From Goniomonas avonlea (lineage: Eukaryota > Cryptophyceae > Goniomonadida > Goniomonadaceae): a DNA stretch of 13,606 nucleotides. Shown here piece after piece: positions 8,601-13,606 of this stretch. The notes under the pieces are model-generated. The model had not been told where the DNA came from, searched no databases, and saw nothing but the letters and a program-made list of their open reading frames with translations. The DNA is taken from NCBI GenBank assembly GCA_003573635.1, contig QUTJ01031624.1, forward strand, positions 1-13,606. Direction: 5' to 3'. Within the stretch, counting starts at the first letter, position 1. Every line of letters begins with the position of its first letter. Made by a program: the position numbers and the translations under genes.

Positions 8601-11600
8601 AGGTGACTATTATGGTCAAGATTATGGTTCATTAACTGATAATGTTAAGATGATAATGATGATGGTGATATAGATAAAAATGAATTTCCTTGAAGATTTA
8701 AATGAATAATTTTGATTAATTATATTAATAATTGAAAAAAATGCATTAAATTATTAAAAAGAATCTTAAAACAACAACTCTCTATACAGTTATCGGTTGT
8801 ATAATATCTATTAATGTATTTAAACAATTTTTATTAACAACATATCCAAATAATCCTGAATTATATTTTAAAATTTCCTTGAAGTGGTTCATAGAAGTAT
8901 CCATTTACTTGTTTCCCAATTACTTGATTATGTCCCATATATAATTATGTCCCTGTTGGAGCATTCATAATATATGTATTAAAGTTAGTTATAAAATTAT
9001 TGTTATTACATGCATCAATTGCACCACGACAGCGAAGTCACGGCACGCGGACAGCTCGTTGTGATGGAGGGCAAATGTCCCTTCGCTCGAGTGCAGTGAC
9101 TGAATGTGGACAAAATGTGGCAGTGTGCACTGTGAATGAGGGGTGAGTAAGTGAGCTTGATTAGAGCGGCAGGCGACTGACTCCAACTCTAGCTGCATTC
9201 GCTTCATGCGAGCTTCACTACCCTAGTATTACTCATAGAATGGTTGTGCCAATGTCTATGCGCCATGCCGTTTGTGGTGCCGTGTTGCAGCGATCACTCT
9301 TGCGTTGTACTCAGACCATTGTTGTCTGCTCGCGTCCGAGAGCGGAGCAAAGAAAGCGAGGAGCAAACAGGAATGTGGACTACAGCACAACGCATGCACC
9401 TCTGACAAACACAGAAAGGGCTTTGGCGAGTTCAAATGACAAAGGGTACACTAATGAAAGAGAAAACACATTGGTGAGAGAAAATCATCCTGTGTTTCTC
9501 CATTCTGCAGTCGACAGTGTGAGAAACACACACAAGTCATGACCGCATGAGGAAACCTGCGTACTTCTTTGGTCAGGCCGACAACTTGGAACTTGAGCGC
9601 CTCGATCTCTTCTTGCAGTCTTGCCGTCAGGTCCGGCTGCGGAGGGGCATGTCGGCGCATACACACTCCAGAAGATACAGGGATGCGCCTCATAAGAAGT
9701 CACATATGCGCCCAGAAGGTTCAGAATAGGGAACGTCAACGCCTATGCACTCCAGAAAGAGCCAGAGATAAGGCAGGTTGACTCCAGGGATAATTCCCCC
9801 CGGTGGACCACTGTTTGATTGCCTCAAGAACAGCAACCAAGTCAACCGAGACAAAACGCGAGCACACACACCTGCTGCGCGGTTGGGCCTGCCTCAAGAC
9901 GATCAGGCCGCAACAGACCTGTGCCTTTCCACTGCAATGCTGACGTCAAAACTACCCCAATGCATTGCCTTTGGAGGACATCGCAGCGCACAGGAACATG
10001 CCACTCCACAAGCGCATACCAGGGAAGCAATGAGCTTCTTGCGAGCTCGCCGTCGCTTTGCCTTGCGAGCGTCTGCGGACTGTCTTCCCTCAGCACCTCC
10101 CTCCACGCTCTCTCCGGGGCAGCCGCCGTTGTCGTTGTCGTTGTCCTCAGGAACGTCCTCGTCTTCGTCAGACGAGTTGTCTCGAGCACGGGCGTCCACT
10201 CGGGCAACATTCTGACCAAGCAAAATGAACAAGGAAACTCAGCTCATGACAGAGGAACAACAAAATCTCAGTTATGTGCACCAATTCTGTACAAAAACAT
10301 GTTCCTGTGCGAGCTCACGAACACCACAGTCACAGTACCCGAAAGCGAGGACAAGAGTGGTGTGCCGCGTGCGAGGAGCAGGGTGGTGCATCGAGAGGGA
10401 GGTATGCGAGCAGGGTGGTGCACGAGGGTACGAGGACCAGGGAGGTGTGAGAGCAGGGTGGTATGTCTGGGGTGCAAAGAAACAACTCACAAATTCACGG
10501 ACACCGTGTAATGCTCTTCCCACCTTGTAATATTTGTACCGAAGTCGATCGAAGTCTCGCATGGAGAACTCCGGGGTAAAAGCCAAGGCAGTCTGCGCTC
10601 ACTGTGTCAGACACCAGTCCCAGGCATTGGAGTCCAGCAATGACCCGCGTATCAGCTGTGTCAGCATCAACAAGGGGAGAATGCCAACACAGGCGCTGGT
10701 CACGTGTGGACTGTGTCAAAACGAGTATCAGCGTCGGCGAACGCTTCCTCAGATGCGACATGGCGAGAGGGAGAGGTCTCCACTGTCACAGCACCTTTCG
10801 TGTGCACAGCTGCCAGAGTACAGCACAGTATGGCACGGCACGGCACGGCACAGTACCGCAGGACACAGCACACGCAGCGCAGCGCAGAACAGCACAGCAA
10901 TGTGCTGCTCTGGGCTGTGCTGTGCTGTGCGCCGAGTGCTCGTCTCGAACTGATATGAGTCAGAACATTAACCCCCGAGTGTCAGCCACGTTTCAACTCC
11001 GAACACGGTGCTACCACGCTCACTCGCTGCCACATGTGCCTTCAAGAGCATTCGTGTTAGCTGCTGTCTGATCCCAGGAAGTCCATCAAACCGGTGGACT
11101 GGGTCACAACAGACACGCCTCACACCATGTAAAATTGACATGAATCTGAGCATATGAAACTGACATGGATCAGAGAATCCGAGTCGAACGTGTCCGCGAG
11201 ACAGGCGGAGAAACTGATCATAAGTTGCTCCAATCCATCGCAGGCCAGCAAGGTTTTCTCATGCAACTTAAGCATTCCAACGCTGACCTGCGCCACGGAA
11301 TAAGCACAATGAAAACTGCAGACCTGATGTAGCAACTGCATAATGACACCATACACCTGATGTGAGAGCTGCGTCGACATATAACTGCATACACCTGACG
11401 TGAACAACTGCAACACCTGATGTGACAACTGCAAACACCCGAGGTGACAACTGCATACACTTGAGGTCACAACTGACCTGAGTTGACAACCGCAAACACG
11501 ACAACAGCAAACACCTGAGGTGACAACTGCACACACCTGAGGTGACAACTAGGTGTTTGCAGTTGTCACCTCAGGTGTATGCAGTTGTCACCTCAGGTGT

Positions 11601-13521
11601 GTACAGTTGCCACCTCAGGTATTTGACTGATAGTGCACACACCTGAAATATAAACTCGGAGCCCTCGGCGAAGAGGATGTCCCAAATGCGAAGGGTCGTC
11701 TCCGTGGGCACGATGTCGATGAACAAACACAGGAACCAACGCATGCACAGCATGGGCACCTGCGCCCCGGGGGGGGGGGGGGTGTTAGTGTGCATGTCAC
11801 TGTTCCCATGCAGGCTGTGTGTACACGAGTCACTGCAAGCTACTGTTGAGTGTGTAACACTGCAAGGCACTTCTGAGTGTGGATGAGTGCGCACACGACA
11901 CTGTCATCAGGCCACTGCAAGCTCGGCGTGGACAGTAAGCACGCGGACAGTAAGTGGACAGTAAGCTCGGTGTGGACACTGGCACACCTGCTGGAGGCGC
12001 AACCTGAGAAAAGGCAATCGGCTGTGGATGGAGATAGCTTGATGTGCAAGGCACGCATAAATTGATGTGCAAGGCAAAATAAAAAACCGATGAGCCAGAC
12101 AACTAACAAGAGATGCAGGGTGGCAGCCAACACACCTGCATATGCATTCTCTCAACGTGTGCGTGCAAGTCTGGCAAGAGCTCCTGCGCGGCTAGGGTCG
12201 GGGCACAATACCAAAGGAGAAAAAACAATGAGCAGCTAGCGGAACGGGGGGGGGGCAGAAAAGGCCCGCCGTAGGAACAGCTTAAAAGGGCTCAATCAGA
12301 AATTACAAACAAAAAATATGACACACTGCCACACAGAAACTAGGGCCACAACATGCCCAACACACACTCGACACATGGTGTGATCGGGGATCTGTGCGCG
12401 TGTCTGCGCCCACTCCACTGGCGTCTCAACAGCGTATGACGTCGGTGTGCCAGTCACTATCGAATCTCTCAGCGTACCCGATAACTTCACGTGGCTTCCC
12501 TCCCGTCGTATAACTGGTGTGTGTGTGGCGCGCGCGTGTGTGTAACATGCCCAGCACACTGGTCGCACCGTGGTGACAGGGTCTGTGTGCGTGGATGTGT
12601 GTGTATGTGTGTGTGCTCTCGCGGAGGCCTCCTGCCTGGGGCGCTACGCGTAGTTGTGCGAGAATATTGCGCACCTTGATGATGTCGTCGAACACACGCT
12701 GGTCGATCTGAACGCCCAGCATATTGCGGGTGTAATAGTTTGGGAACATAGACTCGCACAGTGTTGCGAGCATCCAAAATGCGCACTCCTCCTCCATAAA
12801 CATGAGCAGCATCCCAGTGAGAAAGTTCAGAGACTGCCACAACTTGCGTTAACAACTCGGAAGGAAGGCATGATAGTGCGGAGGACAAAAGGGAGAACAT
12901 GCCACAAGGGAACGCACAGTGCGGAGGAGAAGCGAAAGCATGACACAGCACTACAGGAGGACAAGGGGAAAAAATGACAGTGACTGTGTGGACGACAATA
13001 AAACAGTGCAAAACTAACTGCAACAACCTGACAGTAGCCGACGCCGTGGTTGCGTGCAGCATACGCGTAGAGCACACGCCTCAGCACGTCTTGGAGAGAG
13101 TGGGTTCCGAAGAGAGCGTGATTAGGAAAGGTGCGTCGGATATCTTTCTCAATCTCAGCCCCTGAAGTGTGCGACTTGTTTGACTGCAGCTCCATGTATT
13201 CTCGTGGATAAGACCTCATGCTGCAAGTGTGTTATACACCGCGAAACGCGCAGTTCTTAGCAGCTCTGCAGAGTGAACCAAGACACGAGGCAGCAATGCA
13301 GCACCAACGTGCCTGCTTCGGGCACCAGACAGAGCCATCCAGACCTCCCCTCTGTACTCGGGCGCAACGCCGCCTCGACAAAGCTGTCGAAGATGAGCCT
13401 TGGCGCTGTCAGTGGACAGGTCGAGTTGTAGGCAATCCAGAACGCCCATTTCTCCAGTTGCAGGCATCATCGCGTTGCTGCGTGCGGTGTGTGTGTGTTC
13501 GTGTGTATGTTGGTTTGTCAT
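2493..13521 (-). CDS. Intron-rich gene for a TBC - coiled coil - PH protein (predicted Rab GAP); whole-gene span
   Basis: This is the main gene of the window, predicted to speed GTP hydrolysis by a Rab GTPase on internal membranes. Joined exons give about 578 residues (provisional numbering): TBC about 44-306, acidic/basic linker 307-370, coiled coil 371-425, PH about 430-560. TBC motifs IxxDxxR (Arg finger) and YxQ (Gln finger) are both present. Every proposed junction keeps phase, and each exon is flanked by AG and GT (GC once). Joining 9565 to 5006 keeps the hydrophobic heptad register, which argues for one protein rather than two adjacent genes. Animal TBC1D2 has the same three parts in reverse order. 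The 5' end is uncertain: the first ATG (13521) abuts a long GT/CA repeat reaching the window edge, so an upstream exon may be missing. Extra exons may lie in the 4.6 kb intron. No UTR or polyadenylation signal could be placed. Confidence 0.75.
2765..2854 (+). repeat. 48-bp tandem duplication, two copies
   Basis: Copies begin with ggccactggtgcaccaagca at 2765 and 2813. The 42-bp cores differ at only a few positions and are separated by cattca. Because the period is a multiple of 3, the duplication extends a plus-strand open frame without breaking it, which can mimic a gene. Confidence 0.9.
3043..3064. repeat. AC dinucleotide microsatellite
   Basis: About 11 AC units in the intron between the last two exons. 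Confidence 0.95.
3568..3616 (-). CDS. Exon 15: 49-bp PH microexon
   Basis: This exon is needed to bring phase 2 after exon 14 back to phase 0 before exon 16. The chosen acceptor is the second AG of tttcagag, preceded by a strong pyrimidine tract, and the donor is ATC|GTAAAG. It encodes LLQVYRVSLGGIVFMI, giving the hydrophobic strand before VSADNIL. Using the first AG instead leads to a stop 15 codons later, so this acceptor choice controls whether the PH domain is completed. Confidence 0.6.
3815..3918 (-). CDS. Exon 14: PH central segment
   Basis: Thirty-four codons plus two bases. It starts in phase 0 behind tgtttccttgtgag and ends at the consensus donor TC|GTAAGT. The exon reads PRPIEVVDSGHSYAIEIALL followed by HATSFSLGAKASDV. 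The piece fits a PH strand pair. The loop after it appears longer than in a minimal PH domain. Confidence 0.7.
4003..4079 (-). CDS. Exon 13: PH strands 2-4
   Basis: The exon begins with two bases that complete a Lys codon and reads RDSPRWQKRFFVLQDVMLTY then HKNDQ, an excellent match to the PH pattern 'xxRWxxRxFxLxxxxLxYY'. The basic residues between strands 1 and 2 (EKKKRDSPRWQKR) are placed to bind phosphoinositide head groups, as in lipid-binding PH domains. The acceptor is tgtcacacag and the donor CAG|GTTCGG. Confidence 0.85.
4080..4778 (-). repeat. Intron 12 with a long GTGAGAGTGTCAGTG-type satellite
   Basis: From about 4185 to 4640 the plus strand is an irregular satellite of gtgag, agtgtcagtg and tgcgtcagtg units; the minus (transcribed) strand is therefore CA- and CT-rich. 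It keeps several frames open by chance (products of S, V and R). The rest of the 699-bp intron shows nothing recognisable. Confidence 0.8.
4779..4869 (-). CDS. Exon 12: end of coiled coil and PH strand 1
   Basis: Thirty codons plus one base. The exon reads VALEQLRAVRYRANLHKPGA, then VICRGYLEKK. The last part is the PH domain opening ('xxxGYLxKK'). Acceptor cactgacactcttcag and donor A|GTGAGT are both near consensus. The coiled coil runs straight into the PH domain within this exon, so the two regions are physically one gene. Confidence 0.85.
4938..5006 (-). CDS. Exon 11: second coiled-coil exon
   Basis: Twenty-three codons, phase 0 at both ends, with strong borders: acceptor gacccaccccag and donor CAG|GTGAGT. 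The exon encodes REGVEEMLHSSVQAQSELSA and ELQ. Joined after exon 9, its V, L, S, Q, L, L positions continue the same heptad register, which is the main argument that the TBC and PH parts belong to one protein. Only 68 bp of intron separate it from the next exon. Confidence 0.8.
5053..5145 (+). repeat. CT-rich minisatellite, about 33-bp period
   Basis: Units of the form tgtgtccttctcttgtcccc follow each other about three times with substitutions. On the minus strand the translated repeat looks like a charged 11-residue repeat, an artefact of the period being a multiple of 3. Confidence 0.7.
6925..7101 (-). other. Coding-like minus-strand segment, unassigned
   Basis: The frame is open for 58 codons between a TAA at 7102-7104 and a TAG at 6925-6927. 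Pieces such as LPWQFLSRITNGKGSHKAMD and HGIPVITIGTSVQL look like a folded protein rather than random translation. No ATG begins it; the only in-frame ATG is internal. It could be a 3' exon of another gene or a decayed mobile-element gene. I do not recognise a family, and the opposite strand is also open. Confidence 0.25.
7102..7217 (+). repeat. Imperfect tandem duplication, one copy with a 14-bp insertion
   Basis: The block ccagatacatgtggtcaccg-ttc-gacgatcccgactgcagatc occurs twice (from about 7107 and 7157). The second copy carries the extra bases tgagtgagtgtgtt between ttc and gacgatc. Confidence 0.85.
7326..7567 (-). other. Open minus-strand region with two competing frames, possible exon
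   Basis: The minus strand is open in two frames up to a donor-like CTCAG|GTGTGT at 7329-7328. One reads a Pro/Thr-rich linker-like sequence (RPPIPDGSTTTTTRDTKIPE). The other reads a more domain-like one (GVQRLRLEIRKYQKDLCTQ). Acceptor-like ag sites occur at the 5' side (ttgccag, cttgcag, catacag). I cannot choose a frame, and neither phase joins cleanly to the flanking firm exons. Confidence 0.25.
8190..8549 (-). pseudogene. Coding-like minus-strand frame with one in-frame stop
   Basis: From an ATG at 8549 the frame is open to a single TAG at 8346-8348, then open again in the same frame to a TGA at 8190. Sequences on both sides of the TAG look like protein (VLEQAHVAAVVLSALMLRRS before it, NKKNQSIAHVAQHLQQCVDL after it). 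A further open piece at about 8127-8068 (SQAIHVENPVLPQVDNL) sits behind a good acceptor (cacttttggcag) and could be joined in phase 2. The 'FATRFEDLL' part faintly recalls hAT transposases, which is too weak to name it. A decayed transposase or an unrelated gene caught in the intron is possible. Confidence 0.3.
8241..8264 (+). repeat. 12-bp tandem duplication
   Basis: tgttgcgaacgg is repeated twice head to tail within the coding-like minus-strand frame; the length keeps that frame open. Confidence 0.9.
8583..9012. mobile_element. Second AT-rich island, possible foreign insertion
   Basis: About 430 bp of strongly AT-rich DNA stand out from the GC-rich flanks, comparable to the segment at 247-1440. 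They contain an uninterrupted plus-strand frame (8750-8944), short acidic plus-strand stretches around 8640-8690 (DDNDDGDIDKNE in one frame) and poly-A/T tracts. It may be another fragment of the virus-like element or a different one. An AT-rich intron segment of the host is the null explanation. Confidence 0.35.
8750..8944 (+). pseudogene. AT-rich frame for a small membrane-protein-like product
   Basis: Sixty-four codons are open between a TAA at 8747-8749 and a TAA at 8942-8944. There is no ATG near the front. The product has one likely membrane span (YTVIGCIISINVFKQFLL) and a second aromatic, hydrophobic stretch (WFIEVSIYLFPNYLIM). Amino-acid use (N, I, K, Y, F) differs from the host exons. 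I do not recognise a family. In random DNA this AT-rich a 64-codon open stretch would be unusual, so it deserves listing as a possible gene remnant. Confidence 0.3.
9182..9217 (-). CDS. Candidate small coiled-coil exon
   Basis: If exon 9 uses its later donor, the phase fits an acceptor at ggtag and gives SEARMKRMQLELE, a helical, charged sequence that suits the coiled coil. Its own donor would be GA|GTCAGT, the same unusual donor type seen after exon 6. The acceptor lacks a good pyrimidine tract. It leaves in phase 2, while the next firm exon at 5006 starts in phase 0, so another exon would be required. The minus strand also stays open to about 8989. Confidence 0.3.
9565..9636 (-). CDS. Exon 9: first coiled-coil exon
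   Basis: The exon encodes DLTARLQEEIEALKFQVVGL and TKE, with hydrophobic residues spaced 3 and 4 apart (L, I, L, V, L), a clear coiled coil. The acceptor is cccctccgcag. Two donors are possible. GAA|GTACGC at 9565 keeps phase 0 and joins directly to the exon at 5006 with the heptad register maintained. CGCAG|GTTTCC at 9557 would end in phase 2 and need the small candidate exon at 9217-9182. Confidence 0.7.
9637..10019 (-). other. Intron 8
   Basis: This 383-bp intron between the charged linker and the coiled coil shows no repeats or alternative exon I can support; the open frames on the plus strand are antisense shadows. Confidence 0.5.
10020..10211 (-). CDS. Exon 8: acidic then basic linker
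   Basis: Sixty-four codons in phase 0. The first half is strongly acidic (SSDEDEDVPEDNDNDN), the middle is rich in Gly, Glu and Ser, and the end is basic (RKAKRRRARKK). The acceptor has a good pyrimidine tract (gtttccttgttcattttgct before tggtcag) and the donor is CTG|GTATGC. Such charged stretches are common as flexible linkers. The basic end could bind phospholipid or resemble a nuclear localisation signal, but nothing here decides between these. The clean phase on both sides is the main reason to accept it. Confidence 0.7.
10212..10523 (-). repeat. Intron 7 with a GAGCAGGGTGGT minisatellite
   Basis: Between about 10345 and 10475 the plus strand repeats gagcagggtggt-type units with variable spacing (gaggagcagggtggtgca, gcgagcagggtggtgca, gagagcagggtggtatg). 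The transcribed strand is therefore C-rich. Nothing else is recognisable in this 312-bp intron. Confidence 0.75.
10524..10592 (-). CDS. Exon 7: end of the TBC fold
   Basis: Twenty-three codons, phase 0 at both ends. The exon encodes TALAFTPEFSMRDFDRLRYK and a final YYK, matching the last TBC helix pattern 'xAFxxxxxxxxxxxxxLRxKY'. The acceptor is gcgcag and the donor AAG|GTGGGA. Confidence 0.78.
10593..11164 (-). repeat. Intron 6 with CACGG and CAGCG runs forming a foldback
   Basis: About 10831-10940 contains cacggcacggcacgg, then cagcgcagcgcag and cagcacagca, followed after a few bases by tgctgctctgggctgtgctg and tgtgctgtgc. The two sides are largely complementary, so the intron RNA can form an imperfect hairpin with arms of about 25 bases. 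The rest of the 572-bp intron is unremarkable. Confidence 0.75.
11165..11287 (-). CDS. Exon 6: TBC C-terminal helices
   Basis: Forty-one codons, phase 0 at both ends. The segment MLKLHEKTLLACDGLEQLM followed by ADTFDSDSLIH fits the end of a TBC domain ('lxlxxxxLLxxxdxxelmxxl...fdxdxLi'). The acceptor is preceded by ttttcattgtgcttattcc. The donor reads CAT|GTCAGT, with C instead of the usual purine at +3. Confidence 0.8.
11288..11642 (-). repeat. Intron 5 made of 20-bp repeats that switch orientation (foldback)
   Basis: From about 11330 to 11550 the plus strand repeats acacctgaggtgacaactgc with substitutions, about ten loose copies. From 11551 to about 11625 the same unit appears in reverse complement (gcagttgtcacctcaggtgt), three copies. 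The switch at about 11550 makes a long perfect or near-perfect hairpin. Each unit also contains the small palindrome cacctgaggtg. Nearly the whole 355-bp intron is this array. Confidence 0.9.
11643..11759 (-). CDS. Exon 5: TBC WFLxLF ... RIWDxxFxEG segment
   Basis: Thirty-nine codons, phase 0 at both ends. The exon contains MRWFLCLFIDIVP, TTLRIWDILFAEGSEFIF, the strongly conserved C-terminal half of TBC domains ('WFLTLFxxxLPxxxxLRxWDxxFxEGxxxLF'). The acceptor is unusual: on the minus strand a CTAAC-type branch site is followed by a run of 14 C residues and then cgcag. The donor is CAG|GTGTGT. Confidence 0.88.
11760..12135 (-). other. Intron 4
   Basis: This 376-bp intron contains the G14 run, three spaced copies of ggacagtaag (about 11931-11965), and a perfect 15-bp direct repeat ttgatgtgcaaggca at 12039-12053 and 12062-12076. 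No exon is apparent. Confidence 0.6.
11769..11782 (+). repeat. G14 homopolymer (C14 on the transcribed strand)
   Basis: Fourteen consecutive G residues lie 10 bases from the exon 5 edge, serving as the pyrimidine tract of that acceptor on the minus strand. Confidence 0.95.
12136..12183 (-). CDS. Exon 4: 48-bp microexon of the TBC domain
   Basis: A 16-codon exon (ELLPDLHAHVERMHMQ) lies between a long pyrimidine-rich acceptor (gttttttctcctttggtatt upstream of cgcag) and CAG|GTGTGT. It is in phase 0 on both sides. It supplies the expected TBC helix 'xLPxLxxHLxxxx' between the DQxVF segment and the WFLxLF segment. Without it those two exons join in frame but lack this helix. Confidence 0.8.
12184..12674 (-). 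other. Intron 3
   Basis: This 491-bp intron has a G10 run (12246-12255) and a GT-rich stretch (about 12518-12620). The pyrimidine-rich tract before exon 4 is the only functional signal I recognise. Confidence 0.6.
12675..12833 (-). CDS. Exon 3: TBC middle segment
   Basis: Exactly 53 codons, phase 0 at both ends. The exon continues GYCQ with SLNFLTGMLLMFMEEECAFW, then NYYTRNMLGVQIDQRVFDD. This is the standard TBC order 'GYCQGMNxxxGxLLxxxEExxAFWxL...YYxxxLxGxxxDQxVFxxLL'. Ser-Leu replaces the usual Gly-Met after YCQ, a mild variation. The acceptor is tggcag and the donor AAG|GTGCGC. Confidence 0.87.
13028..13220 (-). CDS. Exon 2: TBC catalytic core with both fingers
   Basis: The exon carries IEKDIRRTFPNH, the IxxDxxR motif whose last Arg is the catalytic finger, and NHGVGYCQ, the YxQ motif whose Gln is the second finger. 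The dual-finger mechanism is well established for TBC domains, and both residues are intact, so catalytic activity is expected. The exon begins with one base that completes the split codon from exon 1 (acceptor ttgcag) and ends in phase 0 at CAG|GTTGTT. Only 92 bp separate it from exon 1. Confidence 0.85.
13313..13521 (-). CDS. Exon 1: start of the TBC domain
   Basis: This exon ends with the conserved N-terminal TBC segment LRQLCRGGVAPEYRGEVW followed by MALSGA, matching the family pattern 'LRxLxxxGVPxxxRGxVWxxLSGA'. Upstream residues are low in conservation, including a His/Thr-rich stretch that is translated CA repeat. The true start may therefore be the ATG at 13470, or the exon may begin at an acceptor (cgcag, ending at 13478). 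The donor is best placed after 13313 as AG|GCACGT, a GC-type site. This gives 'SGARSSMRSYPREYM', whose length matches TBC proteins. The GT alternatives nearby give the wrong phase or an over-long loop. Confidence 0.75.
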
Positions 13522-13597
<76 letters not shown>

Positions 13598-13606
13598 GAG
13601 TGTGTG
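13522..13606. repeat. Long GT dinucleotide microsatellite reaching the window edge
   Basis: Nearly pure GT (CA on the gene strand) from about 13523 to the end, with only a few interruptions near the edge. It abuts the first ATG of the TBC gene, so promoter, 5' UTR or an upstream intron cannot be distinguished. Confidence 0.97.

Larger units (their letters stand above)
5007..9564 (-). other. Large intron (or several introns with unassigned exons)
   Basis: This 4.6 kb separates the two halves of the coiled coil. It contains a CT-rich minisatellite of about 33 bp period (5053-5145), CA-rich stretches near 6060-6190, an imperfect duplication at 7102-7217, a 12-bp duplication at 8241-8264, an AT-rich island (8583-9012), and several coding-like segments listed separately. 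A plus-strand segment at 6289-6371 (HSWVINLDTAASRLMEGLCH on) lies between an acceptor-like cctcag and the donor-like A|GTAAGA, and I could not assign it. A minus-strand segment at 5585-5632 (RQMAEQWQHALLAG before CAG|GTAACT) is coiled-coil-like and might be a missed exon, but it ends in phase 1. Confidence 0.5.

Noticed and set aside
8533-8670. Plus-strand frame MVIIAKSMWRLLKG continuing into the AT-rich island.
   Set aside because: It is antisense to the front of the 8190-8549 frame, crosses a composition boundary and matches no family I know.
9819-10511. A 230-codon plus-strand frame, the longest in the window.
   Set aside because: It is antisense to the charged linker exon and two minisatellite-bearing introns; composition is shadow-like (runs of V from antisense of acidic codons).
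13221-13239. A possible 17-base intron (gtataacacacttgcag) joining exons 1 and 2 in phase.
   Set aside because: It would leave an extra loop of about 28 residues between LSGA and the YPxEYM segment that TBC proteins lack; the GC donor upstream fits the expected length.
1-13606. CRISPR array, bacterial operons, rRNA or snRNA genes.
   Set aside because: The repeats are tandem satellites without unique spacers of constant length, the coding evidence is intron-bearing, and I recognise no rRNA, 5S, U6 or tRNA sequence.

Overview
The window reads as nuclear DNA of a eukaryotic microbe (protist, alga or similar; I cannot name the group). The main evidence is one intron-rich gene on the minus strand, reconstructed from about 15 exons between roughly 13521 and 2493. 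The introns are bounded by GT/AG, with one probable GC/AG pair. They are full of CA/GT simple repeats, minisatellites, homopolymers and foldbacks. There is no sign of bacterial operon structure.

Read 5' to 3' on the minus strand, the gene encodes a complete TBC (Rab GTPase-activating) domain with both catalytic fingers (13400 to 10524), an acidic then basic linker (10211-10020), a coiled coil (9636-9565, resuming at 5006), and a split PH domain (4869-2493). Reading phases agree at every proposed junction, and the coiled-coil register continues across a 4.6 kb intron, which supports one protein of about 578 residues. The inferred role is a membrane-bound Rab GAP: PH for membrane binding, coiled coil for dimerisation or Rab/effector contact, TBC for catalysis. 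The domain order is the reverse of animal TBC1D2/Armus (PH - coiled coil - TBC).

The left edge (1-246, minus) carries part of a transposase resembling the Plavaka group. Next to it is an AT-rich segment (about 247-1440, plus) unlike its surroundings. It holds closely packed small frames: a broken upstream frame, a small membrane protein with a Cys-rich juxtamembrane motif, and a frameshifted gene resembling minor capsid or membrane-active proteins of polinton-like viruses, adintoviruses and virophages. I read it as a decaying endogenous virus fragment. A second AT-rich island (about 8583-9012) with its own membrane-protein-like frame lies inside the large intron and may have a similar origin.

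The remaining stretches are introns or intergenic DNA. The 5007-9564 intron holds several coding-like but unassigned minus-strand segments, one with a single in-frame stop; these could be missed exons or decayed mobile-element genes. 1426-2492 holds no gene I can defend. Similarity statements come from recognising family patterns by eye; no database search was run.
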